Positions 7,945 through 17,112 of a stretch of DNA of 64,000 nucleotides are shown piece after piece. The notes beneath the pieces are model-generated. The model saw nothing but the letters and a program-made list of their open reading frames with translations. It had not been told where the DNA came from and searched no databases. The stretch comes from Pseudomonadota bacterium (lineage in GTDB: Bacteria; Myxococcota_A; Polyangia; Polyangiales; Polyangiaceae), in assembly GCA_023398955.1 (NCBI GenBank), contig JAEWRL010000058.1, forward strand, positions 5,707-69,706. Reading direction: 5' to 3'. How positions within the stretch are numbered: position 1 is the stretch's first letter; every line of letters starts with the position of its first letter. Both the position numbers and the translations under genes were made by a program.

Positions 7945-10900
7945 CTATCCCGTCACCCCCAACCCTGTAGCGATTCCTTCGATGCTCGAGACGATAGCTC
8001 GCTCGAATGCTTCCAGGACGCCAGCCGGCGCACCTCCTTCGACGGCAGTACGGTACTCTCGCAGGAGAGCCACCTGGAGATAATTCAACGGATCCAGAAA
8101 GCGCTCCTTGATCCGTATCGAGCGTTCGAGTACGGCGTCCTCGGGAGATCCGAGTAGGGCGCGTCCCGTGATGGAGGCCACGTTGCGCACGGTGAGCTCG
8201 TGCTCGACCTCGATGGCGCGCAGGATATCAAAGACGTGGGGCTCTTCGGCAAGCTCCTCGGCGTAATAGCGGCCGATGCGCAGATCCGTCTGGCGGAGCG
8301 CAATCTCGCTGTTCTCGACCATTCCCCGAAAGAACGGCCAGCGGTCGTACATCTCGCGCAGCATCCGCGCGGCACCCTCGCGGTCTCGAGCCTCGCCGAC
8401 ATAGCGCTCTATGGCAGAACCAAACCCGTACCATCCAGGCAAGATCTGGCGCACCTGGAACCACCGGAATACCCAGGGGATGGCGCGCAGATCGCGGATG
8501 GAGCGGGCCAAGCGCCGCTTGGCAGGTCGCGACCCGATCTTGACCAGCTCCACCTCTCGGGGCGTCACGCGCTCGAAGTAGAGGACGAACTCCGGTCGGT
8601 CGTGAACGAGCGCACTGTACGTCTGCAGGGCGAACGTAGCGAGCCGCTCTGCCGTTGCAAGCCAGGACTCCTCAATCGGCCTCGCGGGACCAGCGTTCTT
8701 GCGCCACACGGCGGCGACAACGTTCTCCAGGTGCGCCCGAGCGGTCTCCGGCGCCAAGTAGTGGCGAGACAGCACCTCTCCCTGCTCGGTCACCTCGAAT
8801 CCGGCCTTGAGCACTCCTCGCGGAAGGGCGATGATCGCGCGTCTGGCGGGACCACCTCCGCGCCCTACGCTGCCGCCCCGACCGTGGAAGAATCGAAGTT
8901 GGACACCACAACGCTGCGCCAAATCCATGAGTCGCAACTGCGCTCGGAGGACCGAGTACGTGCTCGTCACATAGCCGCCGTCCTTATTGCTATCTGAATA
9001 ACCCAGCATGATCAGCTGCCGGCGACCGCGCGCCTCCAACTGAGCTCGATAGGCAGGGTTGGCGAAGAGCTCCTCCATGATAGCCGGGGCCCGATCCAGC
9101 GCTTCAATGGTCTCGAAGAGGGGCACTACGTCCATACGCGACCTGTGAACACCATCCGAAGTGCGGTAGAACATGCCCCGCACCTTGAGCAGCAGCAGGG
9201 CTGCGAGCACATCCGCAGGACGTGCTGTCATACTCAATATGAAATTGTGACATGCCCTCTCCGACGAGGCCTCCTGGGCGCGCCTCGCAACGGCGAACAT
9301 GCCCAGCATGCGCTCCAGAGCCTTCAGCGAACCCGTGTCGGAAGGCTCAGTGAGCCCCGCGAGCTGTTCCGGGTGGACGCTGCGAGGTTCGAGCACCTCT
9401 TCTGTGAGGATCGCCAACAGATCGCCGGGCTGCGACTCCGGGATCGCCACTGGGCCTCGGGCCAGGCGAAGCACGCAACGAGCAGCGAGCAGCACGTTCT
9501 CCGCGTCCTCGCGAAGGTCGACCGTTGCCAGGTGGAGCCCGAAGATTGCCACGCGCCGTTGAAGGCTGCGCAATCCGCTCCCGTTGAGGGCGAGCCTGTA
9601 GCCACGAGCGACGAGGCAGTCGGAAATCAACTCCAAATCTGCCGACAGATCCTCCGCCCGCCTGAAGACAAAGCTTGGCCGACTGCCATCGTGTTCCAAG
9701 ACCGAACGCCCGCGCGAACGGCGCACCCGCTTCGCCATCAACGCAAGCTTCAATCGCAGCGGCTCGCGGTCGACCTGTCGCTGAAGGAGCTCCGTCGCTT
9801 CACCCGCCTGCACAAGCTCGCGGAGGTCCCGTTCGATGCTGTCCCGTAGTTCCCGGGTTGGCGGCACCTGCTGCGCAGAATGGCTTAGCTTCGGTGCGAG
9901 CTGCTCGAGATCTCGGGCATAGAGCTCGAGCACAGCGTCGCGCTGCTTGCCCAGCGCCTCGGCAAGGACGGCGGGAGTCACGAACGGATTACCATCCATG
10001 TCCCCCCCCACCCAGCTACCCAAGGACAAGCGGGGGCGGAACGGCGCGGGGTACTCCCGGCCAGAGTAGTGTCTCCATGCGTCTTCCAGTCGATCGTGCA
10101 AGAGACCAACGCTCGGGTAGAGCACCTGTTCGAAGTAGCCGAGCACATGGTCGATCTCGTTCGAGACCTCTGGTTTCTCCCATCTGCTGAAACGGGTGGC
10201 CCACATGACCTCGATCTTCTCCAGGAGGCGTTCGACGCACTCGAACTGCCGACGCCGTGATCCAGCTTCGTGAAGCTCCTTCACGAGCATGAGAAGGTCC
10301 CGCCGATGGGCAAGTACGCGCACTCGCATGATCATGGTGGGGTGCGCCGTTGCAACGAGGCGCACGTCCAGTCCCGCAAGCTCCTTCGTGAGCTCCTCCA
10401 GGTCGCTCGAGGTCCCGTTGCGAGCGCTCTCTACAAGCTCCGCGACGGTTTCTTCGAGAACGGCGTGCTCGAAGCTCTGCGCACTCTCGGCAACACCTGC
10501 GAGCATCAGGAAGAGGCGAAATGCTCCAGCGAGCTCGTCGAGCCAACGCAGCTGCTCTTCTCTTTCGCTGGAAACACGCTCGGCAGCAATCGCTGCGCGC
10601 AACTCGTCATAACGCGGTTCGGTCGTACTCTGCCGCGTGCGGCGCGCAGCAATGCGGACCCTCTCGACGGTCCGGAAGAACTCTTCACCACCGTGGTGCA
10701 AGAGGACGAGTCCCAGCAAGGCACCGAGTAGACGCACGTCCTGAACGAGTCCCTCGGACCGACGTGCACTCGAGGGCGCCGCTTCTCCGCCGTCGGTGAC
10801 GGGTGGAGCAGATCCGCGCTGACCACCGGCTCGGGCGCCCCCGACATCGATCTCGACCTGCGGCAATAGGCTCTTGATTCGCTGGGTTATCTCCGCGAAG

Positions 10901-10983
10901 GCAAGTGGTGGGTCCTCCAGTTTGGAAGGCTGACTGCGAAGGACACCTGAGAGTCTCTCGAGTACCGGCATGCGCAGAGCCAT
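7945..10983 (-). CDS. ppc: Phosphoenolpyruvate carboxylase
   Basis: Anaplerotic, cytoplasmic conversion of PEP plus bicarbonate to oxaloacetate. At about 1012 residues it is somewhat longer than the usual 880-950. All hallmarks are present: the catalytic histidine in VATAHPT (about residue 215), GGDMDGNPFVT, GYSDSNKDGGYVTS, the glycine loop FHGRGGSVGRGGGP, and the C-terminus NYLQVALLREYR...GIATGLGVTG, which closely matches the family end. The extra length comes from a variable region near residues 50-80 and short insertions. The ATG at 10983 is preferred over one 19 codons upstream, which adds a non-family stretch. The long spacers on both sides suggest a single-gene unit. Confidence 0.95.
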   Translation of the reverse strand: MALRMPVLERLSGVLRSQPSKLEDPPLAFAEITQRIKSLLPQVEIDVGGARAGGQRGSAPPVTDGGEAAPSSARRSEGLVQDVRLLGALLGLVLLHHGGEEFFRTVERVRIAARRTRQSTTEPRYDELRAAIAAERVSSEREEQLRWLDELAGAFRLFLMLAGVAESAQSFEHAVLEETVAELVESARNGTSSDLEELTKELAGLDVRLVATAHPTMIMRVRVLAHRRDLLMLVKELHEAGSRRRQFECVERLLEKIEVMWATRFSRWEKPEVSNEIDHVLGYFEQVLYPSVGLLHDRLEDAWRHYSGREYPAPFRPRLSLGSWVGGDMDGNPFVTPAVLAEALGKQRDAVLELYARDLEQLAPKLSHSAQQVPPTRELRDSIERDLRELVQAGEATELLQRQVDREPLRLKLALMAKRVRRSRGRSVLEHDGSRPSFVFRRAEDLSADLELISDCLVARGYRLALNGSGLRSLQRRVAIFGLHLATVDLREDAENVLLAARCVLRLARGPVAIPESQPGDLLAILTEEVLEPRSVHPEQLAGLTEPSDTGSLKALERMLGMFAVARRAQEASSERACHNFILSMTARPADVLAALLLLKVRGMFYRTSDGVHRSRMDVVPLFETIEALDRAPAIMEELFANPAYRAQLEARGRRQLIMLGYSDSNKDGGYVTSTYSVLRAQLRLMDLAQRCGVQLRFFHGRGGSVGRGGGPARRAIIALPRGVLKAGFEVTEQGEVLSRHYLAPETARAHLENVVAAVWRKNAGPARPIEESWLATAERLATFALQTYSALVHDRPEFVLYFERVTPREVELVKIGSRPAKRRLARSIRDLRAIPWVFRWFQVRQILPGWYGFGSAIERYVGEARDREGAARMLREMYDRWPFFRGMVENSEIALRQTDLRIGRYYAEELAEEPHVFDILRAIEVEHELTVRNVASITGRALLGSPEDAVLERSIRIKERFLDPLNYLQVALLREYRTAVEGGAPAGVLEAFERAIVSSIEGIATGLGVTG

Positions 10984-11597
10984 AGCGCCTGGGGCAAGAA
11001 TGGGAAGGAACTCAGGCGCGGCGCGGGCGCTGGAGCCCAACGCCCTGCGTCGGAGACCGCTCGATCTTGTCGCGGGGCCGATTCCACTATCAGCGGACCT
11101 CTCAGGCGCTTCGCTCCACCGTCGCGCTCTAACCCTCAGCTGTCAGGTACTGACCTCGGCCGACGCGCTGTCACCACCGCCCTCGAACGGCGCGAGCTCT
11201 TCGCGTTGCCCCGAGCTCGCTGCACCCTGCCGACGACAGCGTTTTCAGGCTGACGCCTCACAGCCCAGAGAGACGGCGCCGATCTCCGCCAAGCTCGGAC
11301 ATTACCTCGTCGCGAAGCGGACTGGACCCTTCCGCGACCCGAGCGGCGCAACCTCCATCGCATCACCGCTTCGTCCGTGTGCGCCCATGTCAGTACCGCG
11401 GGGCTTGCTGGCCCGCAGCGGATTAGTCCGTCTTCGAGGGCTTGGCTCACGCGGCAGAGCTACAATGATTGAATGCGCTCCTACGCCCGCGCGAGGCGAC
11501 TCTCACATGACAGAGGGCCCGAGCCAGGTGAAAGGCCCATCGCCGTGGGTGACGCGTCCAACCACCACGTCGCACCAGGCCTTCCCCCGATTCACTG
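10984..11597. other. 614-base intergenic region between divergent genes
   Basis: Lies between ppc (minus) and the PilZ gene (plus) and must hold both promoters. Open frames here are Arg/Ala-rich and match no family. I recognise no RNA gene, repeat or terminator. Confidence 0.5.
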
Positions 11598-11954
11598 ATG
11601 TTCAAAGACAAGCGCCGCCATCCGCGTGTCATCCCGCTGAGCACAGCCCCGGTCGAGGTCCAGATCATGGGGAATGGCTTCCTCGAGGTCCTACATGCCG
11701 AGGACATCAGCGTTGGCGGCATCGCCATCCACGCTCCCCTCGGGTTCACTACCGCGGAAATGGACGAGACCGTCAAGCTCATCGTAACGATACCGGGGGC
11801 AAGGTGTTTCATGGCAACCGGGCTCATCCGTCAAACGCCCAATGGCCACTCGTCCGGCCGCTTCGGCATCGAGTTTTCCGCCCTCGACGAGAGCGCTCGA
11901 TCCCTGATTGGCAGATACGTAGAGCGTATGCTGGCCCGCGGCCGCGGCGCCTGA
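11598..11954 (+). CDS. PilZ domain protein (c-di-GMP binding)
   Basis: A single PilZ domain of 118 residues. The arginine motif KDKRRHPR is at residues 3-10 and the second ligand motif is EDISVGGIAIHA at about 35-46. The end of the domain, GRFGIEFSALDE, is typical. Such stand-alone PilZ proteins bind cyclic di-GMP and alter motility, polysaccharide export or enzyme partners by protein contact. Myxobacteria carry many of them. No functional partner is evident next to it; the downstream hydrolase starts 158 bases later. Confidence 0.88.
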   Translation: MFKDKRRHPRVIPLSTAPVEVQIMGNGFLEVLHAEDISVGGIAIHAPLGFTTAEMDETVKLIVTIPGARCFMATGLIRQTPNGHSSGRFGIEFSALDESARSLIGRYVERMLARGRGA

Positions 11955-12112
11955 GCCGATTCCCGAGTTCTGTCGCACCTTCGCGGTGCCGCCCCTCGGG
12001 GTCTTTCCCCGCGCGAAACGGTAACCTATTGCGTCGACAGCTGTGCTCCTCAGCCGCCGCAGCTCACGCTAGGGTTAGGCGGCAAGCGGGCGCGTGTTAG
12101 GTAAAGCCGGCA

Positions 12113-12991
12113 ATGACGGAATCCTGGATCTGCCGCCCTGCACAACCCAAGTTGTATTGCGCCACGTTCAAGCCGCGAGGACGGGCGCGGGGAACAGTGC
12201 TCATCGTGCCGGGCTTCAGTGAACACGTCGGCCGCTTTCGCGAAGCCGCGGACACCTGGGCTCGTGCCGGCCTGCTGGTGGCGGTATTCGATCCCCGTGG
12301 TCAGGGTCGCTCCGAGGGCCTGCGCGGACACGTGGACAGGTTTGATGAACACGTGATGGACACGCTCGCCGTCCTCGACACCCTGGAGCGCGTGCCCGAG
12401 TGGCGAGACTCCGGAACCCCAATCCTATTCGGGCACAGCTTGGGCGGGTTGATCGCCGTCGAGACCGTAGTTCGCGCTGCAACCCGACTCCGCGCTCTCG
12501 CCCTGAGCTCACCCTACTTTGGCCTCGCGTTGCCAGCACCGCGCTGGAAGCTGGCGCTCGCCCGCGCGATCAGCGGCTTCTGGCCCACCTATCGAGATCG
12601 CACGGGCATCCGCTCGACCCAGCTCACCCACGATCCCGAACAGCAGCGCCTCATCGACCACGACCCCTTGAACGTGCCGACCGTCACCGCGCGATGGTTC
12701 ACCGAAGTGGAGAGGGCTCAAGCGCGGGTGCTCGACGACGCTCCCAGGATCCGTCTTCCCATCTTCTGCGCTGCCGCTGGTGAAGATACGATTGCATCCT
12801 TGCAACACACCCGGCGAATCTTCGAGGCCTTCGGCAGCAAAGAAAAGTCCCTTCAGGTCTACCCGGAAGCGTTTCACGAGCTTCACCACGAGCTACGTCG
12901 AGACGCCTACCTCCGCGCATTCGCCGAGCAGTTCATGCGGTGGACGGACCCGCAGCTGGGCCTATTCCAGCGAGCGGGAGTATTGGGCTGA
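12113..12991 (+). CDS. Alpha/beta hydrolase, monoacylglycerol lipase-like
   Basis: A 292-residue serine hydrolase of the Hydrolase_4 type. The oxyanion region is VLIVPGFSEHVGRF and the strand-helix DPRGQGRSEG is typical of monoacylglycerol lipases and lysophospholipases. The nucleophile elbow is GHSLGG (Ser109), with the acid near AAGEDT (Asp225) and the histidine in FHELHHE (His255). There is no signal peptide, so a cytoplasmic or peripheral membrane enzyme acting on short glycerides or esters is likely. The real substrate cannot be told from sequence. Confidence 0.9.
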   Translation: MTESWICRPAQPKLYCATFKPRGRARGTVLIVPGFSEHVGRFREAADTWARAGLLVAVFDPRGQGRSEGLRGHVDRFDEHVMDTLAVLDTLERVPEWRDSGTPILFGHSLGGLIAVETVVRAATRLRALALSSPYFGLALPAPRWKLALARAISGFWPTYRDRTGIRSTQLTHDPEQQRLIDHDPLNVPTVTARWFTEVERAQARVLDDAPRIRLPIFCAAAGEDTIASLQHTRRIFEAFGSKEKSLQVYPEAFHELHHELRRDAYLRAFAEQFMRWTDPQLGLFQRAGVLG

Positions 12992-13310
12992 ATTAGGACA
13001 GGCATTGGGGTAGTGGCGAAACCTTGCCGACGCCGGGCGATTCTCGACCACTTGGGCACCTCCTGCAGCTACTCCGAACTGCTGGCCTGTGGCCTCGCGG
13101 TGCACATGCCGTCCTCGGCGAACTGGCTGTTCAATGAAAATGGAGGAACACCCCTCGCGGCGGCTAAACGGCGATTGTTCCCGTACTGCATGGCGCCACT
13201 TAGTCCCGCCACCCGACCACATTCATGGCGACTGTCACCGCGGCCAAACCATAGAGGCCATCAAAGCTAGGCGCCCCGGCGGGTTCCACTGCTAGACTCG
13301 GCCGCTCGAG
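12992..13310. other. Intergenic, nothing recognised
   Basis: About 320 bases between two plus-strand genes. Short open frames here lack any family resemblance. Confidence 0.5.
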
Positions 13311-14261
13311 ATGGCAAGCCGGAGGCGCATTGACTGGTCCGTGCTCCCGGAGGCGGAACATACGTCTCCCGTATGGACGGACCGCCAAGCACCGTCGGAC
13401 ATCATCGCGTTCCTTCACCAGCTCAACCAACTCTTCGAGCTCGAGGATGCGGATGGAATCCTGAAGCGAGCCATCGAACTCTCACTCGAGCTCGTGGGGC
13501 TCGTGCGTGCGGGCATCTATCTCTATGACGAGCCGGCAGACTTGATGCTGGGGTCGTGGGGAACCGACATGGACCGGAGGGTCATCGATGAGCACCACGC
13601 CATGTTCGAGCTCGGAAAGGACGGTCGCAATGCGTTCACGAAGTCCATCTCCGGGGAAGCTCACTGGACCATCATAGAGAACTGTCCCATCATCGATCTC
13701 CGTGACCAGACCACACGGGTGGTCGGCGTTGGGTGGGTCGTCAGCACGCCCGTTCATCTCGGAGATAGACGGCTAGGTATGCTCTTCAACGATGCGGGTG
13801 CCACGGGAGCTCCGATCGATCCGGACGCACAAACCCGCGCCGCAATGCTCTGTGCTCAGGTCGCTCTGGCTTTGCAGTACAGGCATCATTCGAATCAGTT
13901 CTCGAACCTACCAAGTATTACGGCGCGCCATCCCGTCCTGAGAAAGGCAGTACACCGGCTCACTCGTGATCCGTCGCTAGGAGGGGATGCACTCGCGCAT
14001 GAGCTCAGCATCAGCGTCAGCCACCTGGCGCGGCTGTTCAAGTCGGAGATGGGAGTAACGCTCGTGGATTATCGCAACCAGCTGCGGCTCGAGCGCTTCG
14101 CCGCTCAGATGGAGAGTGGTTGTACGAATCTGCTGGAGGCTGCCCTCGCTGCTGGTTTCGGCAGCTATTCGCAGTTCCATCGCGTCTTTCGAGCGCTTCG
14201 TGGTCGGTCGCCGCGCGACTACTTCGCCTCTCGGGGTATCCGGTTGTCGCGACGCGGCTGA
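13311..14261 (+). CDS. AraC-family regulator with N-terminal GAF domain
   Basis: A 316-residue transcription factor. Residues about 30-190 form a GAF-like sensor (ELVGLVRAGIYLYD...VVSTPVHLGDRRLGMLFND). Residues about 215-310 hold the two helix-turn-helix units of AraC/XylS proteins: ALAHELSISVSHLARLFK, then LEAALAAGFGSYSQFHRVF followed by RGRSPRDY. GAF-AraC fusions are less usual than cupin-AraC ones, and the ligand is unknown. Target genes cannot be assigned; the next gene (PAICS-like) begins 189 bases later on the same strand. Confidence 0.88.
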   Translation: MASRRRIDWSVLPEAEHTSPVWTDRQAPSDIIAFLHQLNQLFELEDADGILKRAIELSLELVGLVRAGIYLYDEPADLMLGSWGTDMDRRVIDEHHAMFELGKDGRNAFTKSISGEAHWTIIENCPIIDLRDQTTRVVGVGWVVSTPVHLGDRRLGMLFNDAGATGAPIDPDAQTRAAMLCAQVALALQYRHHSNQFSNLPSITARHPVLRKAVHRLTRDPSLGGDALAHELSISVSHLARLFKSEMGVTLVDYRNQLRLERFAAQMESGCTNLLEAALAAGFGSYSQFHRVFRALRGRSPRDYFASRGIRLSRRG

Positions 14262-14450
14262 CAGGTCACCCGACCTGTACCTGTGACTCACCGGTACGCT
14301 CGCGTCAGCACGCGGACCTTTTGACCGAGACCGTACCCGACGCTAAGGCAGAAACTCCACGGTCGGGGGCGCACGCTCCGCCAGGACCGGTGCATCGCGG
14401 AGCACGAAACCCGCGACCAATCCGAACTCCTCCGTTCGAGGGAACATCCA

Positions 14451-15755
14451 ATGGATACAGGAAAAGCGAACCCCAAGACAGCGCATGCGCCCAGTCAACT
14501 CCTCTCGGAGGGAAAGACGAAGCGGATACACCAGGCTGCAGGCAACGATGATCTGGTCGTCGTTGTTTCGAAGGATGACATCACAGCGGGCGACGGCGCC
14601 AAGCACGACGTCATCCCTGACAAGGGAGAGCTGGCCACCCGTACCACGTGCAACGTCTTCCGGCTGCTGAAGGCCTGCGATATTCCGGTCGCCTTCATCG
14701 AGCAGAACGATGCTACCTCGTTCGTGGCTCCCCGCTGCCAGATGCTACCGTACGAAGTCGTCGTCCGCCGTGAAGCTCATGGTTCTTTCCTGAAGCGCAA
14801 CCCGCACCTTGCCAAAGGGGATCTCTTTCCCCGTCTGATCGTCGAGCTCTTCCTGAAGACCAACGGCAAGCGGTGGAAGTCTCACGAGCTGATCTGCGAC
14901 GATCCACTGATGACATACGTCGAGGATGCCGCGCAGATCCGACTGTTTAGCCCAGCGGTTCCCCCGCGGGAGCCGTTTCTCACGCTCGCGGCTCAGGAGG
15001 TCTTCAGCCACGACAACGAAGCAAAGTCGTTCCCGACCATGCGGACCATTGCACGGCAGGCCTTTCTCGTGCTCGAGAAAGCATGGCAGATTGAGGGGCG
15101 CAGGCTCGTCGACTTCAAGGTGGAGTTCGGGTTCGACGCGGGAGGGCGATTGCTCCTGGCGGACGTCGTGGACAATGACTCGTGGCGCGTCGTCGAAAGC
15201 GACAGTTACATCGACAAGCAGATGTACCGGGACGGAGGGGCACTCAGTGAAGTCGCAGCGAGCTACCGCCGCGTCGCAGAGATCACGGACCACTTCCGAA
15301 TCCCCGATCAGCGGATCGTGCTGTGGAGGGGCTCGGAAAGCGACGAAGTGGATGCCTTCAGGGCGGCGCTCGGTGATCTCGAGGCACTCATGACCGTTGT
15401 CACGTGCTCGGCCCACAAGGAGCCCGTCACCGCCTCCCACACGCTCCAGCGGCTCGCTCAAGAGGTGCCGAACTCAGTCGTGATCGCGTACATCGGCAGG
15501 AGCAACGGCGCAGGGCCAACCCTCGCCGCAAACTCTACACTTCCCGTCATCACCGTTCCGGCAAACGCGAAGGACTTCCCCGAAGACGTCTGGTCATCAC
15601 TGCGCGCGCCCAGCAAGGTGCCAGTGCTGACGGTCCTCGAACCAGCCAATGCCGTTCTGGCAGCGTTGCAAATCTTGTCCGGACAGAATCCACGCATCTA
15701 CGCGCGCCTCAGAGGAGACCTCGAGACGCGCATGGTCAACACGGTGCTGCTCTGA
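14451..15755 (+). CDS. purC-purE: Bifunctional SAICAR synthetase / AIR carboxylase (PAICS-like fusion)
   Basis: A 434-residue fusion of two consecutive purine-synthesis enzymes in the same order as animal PAICS. Residues about 15-265 are SAICAR synthetase: LLSEGKTKRIH, SKDDITAGDGAK, FLKRNPHLAKGD, DFKVEFGFD and LADVVDNDSWR. Residues about 275-434 are an AIR carboxylase of the ATP-independent class II type found in animals: CSAHKEPVTA, IAYIGRSNGAGPTLAANS, VITVP and EDVWSSLRAPS. Most bacteria instead keep purC and purE as separate genes, with PurE being a N5-CAIR mutase that needs PurK. No other pur gene is nearby. The ATG at 14451 follows a GGGAA site. Confidence 0.9.
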   Translation: MDTGKANPKTAHAPSQLLSEGKTKRIHQAAGNDDLVVVVSKDDITAGDGAKHDVIPDKGELATRTTCNVFRLLKACDIPVAFIEQNDATSFVAPRCQMLPYEVVVRREAHGSFLKRNPHLAKGDLFPRLIVELFLKTNGKRWKSHELICDDPLMTYVEDAAQIRLFSPAVPPREPFLTLAAQEVFSHDNEAKSFPTMRTIARQAFLVLEKAWQIEGRRLVDFKVEFGFDAGGRLLLADVVDNDSWRVVESDSYIDKQMYRDGGALSEVAASYRRVAEITDHFRIPDQRIVLWRGSESDEVDAFRAALGDLEALMTVVTCSAHKEPVTASHTLQRLAQEVPNSVVIAYIGRSNGAGPTLAANSTLPVITVPANAKDFPEDVWSSLRAPSKVPVLTVLEPANAVLAALQILSGQNPRIYARLRGDLETRMVNTVLL

Positions 15756-16003
15756 GCGCCGATCCCGGCCGGCCCAATAGGCTGCCGGAAGCGAACGCTG
15801 TCGGGTCTGTTTTTGGAATGCACGCAGTAAGTTGATGGTTACCGTCCGCACATGGAATGCTGCGAACGGACTTCGCGTACTCCGCGTGGCGTCAGGCGAC
15901 TCCGAGAGCGTCATGGAGTGCGGCCGGCCAGCGCAGTGCGCAGGCACTGGGGATGTCGTGGCCGCGCCGCACTCACATGGACGCCGCACGCCGGAGGAGT
16001 CAC

Positions 16004-16618
16004 GTGAACGCCAACCTCGCTGCCAAAAGAATGTTGAAGAGCCTCGTCGTGATGGCTGTCGCCGGCACGCTTTCCGTCGCCGAGGCGAGGTCGGCTCTTG
16101 CGCAGGTTTCGGTGCAGGAGCTTGGGGTGCTGTTGGCAGAGGACGCTGACGATGACTGGACCGAGGCCGAGCGACGTCTGCTCGCTCGGCTGCTCGCGGG
16201 CGACACGCGCCCCGCAGTTCGTTTCACACTGGCCGCTGCGTTGTCGCGAACGGGAATAGTCCTGTGCGCGAGCGAGGAACTCGAGCTCATTGCCGCCATC
16301 GCACGGACACCCGAGGAACCCGTGCGCCGTGCTGCCGCGGTCGCCTTGGGTTCGCACCTTGAGCGACGTGCTCCTCTGGAGCGGCTGCAAATCCTCGCCG
16401 AGTGGGCGTTGGCGGGCGATCCTTGGACACGAGATGTCGCCGCCCGCGCGGCCGCGGGACAGCTCGAACTCCCGGCGGCCAACGCGGTTCTCGAGCATCT
16501 GCTCAAAGACCCGGTAGGAGAGGTTCGCGATCGCGCCCACGAGGCATGGTTGGCGCGCTACGGCAGCGCACCCCCTACGGCCGCACCAGCACCAGCACCA
16601 GCACCAGCGAAGGATTGA
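16004..16618 (+). CDS. Exported HEAT-repeat-like protein
   Basis: The GTG at 16004 is preceded by GGAGGAG at 5-base spacing and directly opens a signal peptide (NANLAAKRMLKSLVVMAVAG...ALAQ), so I prefer it to starts further upstream. The mature part, about 170 residues, is all-helical with HEAT-like units (RFTLAAALSRTG; VRRAAAVALGSHLE; DVAARAAAGQLE; VRDRAHEAWLARYG). It ends in a Pro/Ala tail. HEAT folds bind protein partners; being exported, it probably acts in the periplasm. The partner is unknown. Confidence 0.75.
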   Translation: MNANLAAKRMLKSLVVMAVAGTLSVAEARSALAQVSVQELGVLLAEDADDDWTEAERRLLARLLAGDTRPAVRFTLAAALSRTGIVLCASEELELIAAIARTPEEPVRRAAAVALGSHLERRAPLERLQILAEWALAGDPWTRDVAARAAAGQLELPAANAVLEHLLKDPVGEVRDRAHEAWLARYGSAPPTAAPAPAPAPAKD

Positions 16619-16643
16619 GCTCAGGACGGCCCGCGGAGGGCGG

Positions 16644-16949
16644 TTACTCCTCCCCCGCGCTGCGCCCAACAGGGCTGTCGGAGTGACCCAGCGCGCGCCC
16701 GGGATCGACAACATCACGCACTCGCTGCTTGGCTTCCCTCAGTTCCGGGAACCTGCCCTCCGCAGTTCGCGACCAGAGAACACGGTCATCGAGACGGATC
16801 TCGAAGACCCCTCCGGTTCCTGGAACGAGGGCGACTTCGCTGAGGTTCCCCTCGAAGGTCGTCAGCAGCTCCTGTGCCATCCAAGCGGCGCGGAGCATCC
16901 ATCGGCATCCCGTGCAGTACTCGATCGTCAGGCGATGCTTACTGGCCAT
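16644..16949 (-). CDS. SelW/Rdx-type thioredoxin-like protein
   Basis: A 101-residue protein with the hallmark YCTGCRW near the N-terminus (Cys12 and Cys15), followed by RAAWMAQELLTTF and GGVFEIRLDDRVLWSR. This pattern defines the SelT/SelW/SelH (Rdx) family of small redox proteins. The first position of the CxxC, often selenocysteine in animals, is Cys here. The start at ATG 16949 is chosen because the fold begins directly after it. It converges with the HEAT gene, 25 bases apart. The redox partner is unknown. Confidence 0.82.
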   Translation of the reverse strand: MASKHRLTIEYCTGCRWMLRAAWMAQELLTTFEGNLSEVALVPGTGGVFEIRLDDRVLWSRTAEGRFPELREAKQRVRDVVDPGRALGHSDSPVGRSAGEE

Positions 16950-17012
16950 TCCCACAGACGAACCTTGTGGTCTCTCATGCCAAGCGCAATGGGACAGCGG
17001 ACGAGCAGCACC

Positions 17013-17028
17013 AGCCCGCCTTGTGCCA
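17013..17028 (-). promoter_or_regulatory. Weak sigma-54-like site upstream of SelW-like gene
   Basis: On the minus strand it reads TGGCAC-AAGGC-GGGCT. The -24 half is exact; the -12 half keeps GC but lacks the preceding TT. It lies 64 bases before the ATG at 16949. Confidence 0.25.
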
Positions 17029-17112
17029 TTCTGCCACACCTGATGTCACCCTCCGCTGTCCGCCGCTCCATGCCATCTAGTAAGTCTCTGCGGAGCATGC
17101 TACGGCCGGTAC

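Noticed and set aside
10970..12100. 376-codon plus-strand frame
   Set aside because: Runs from the ppc start through the spacer and over the PilZ gene in another frame; Arg/Pro-rich, no family.
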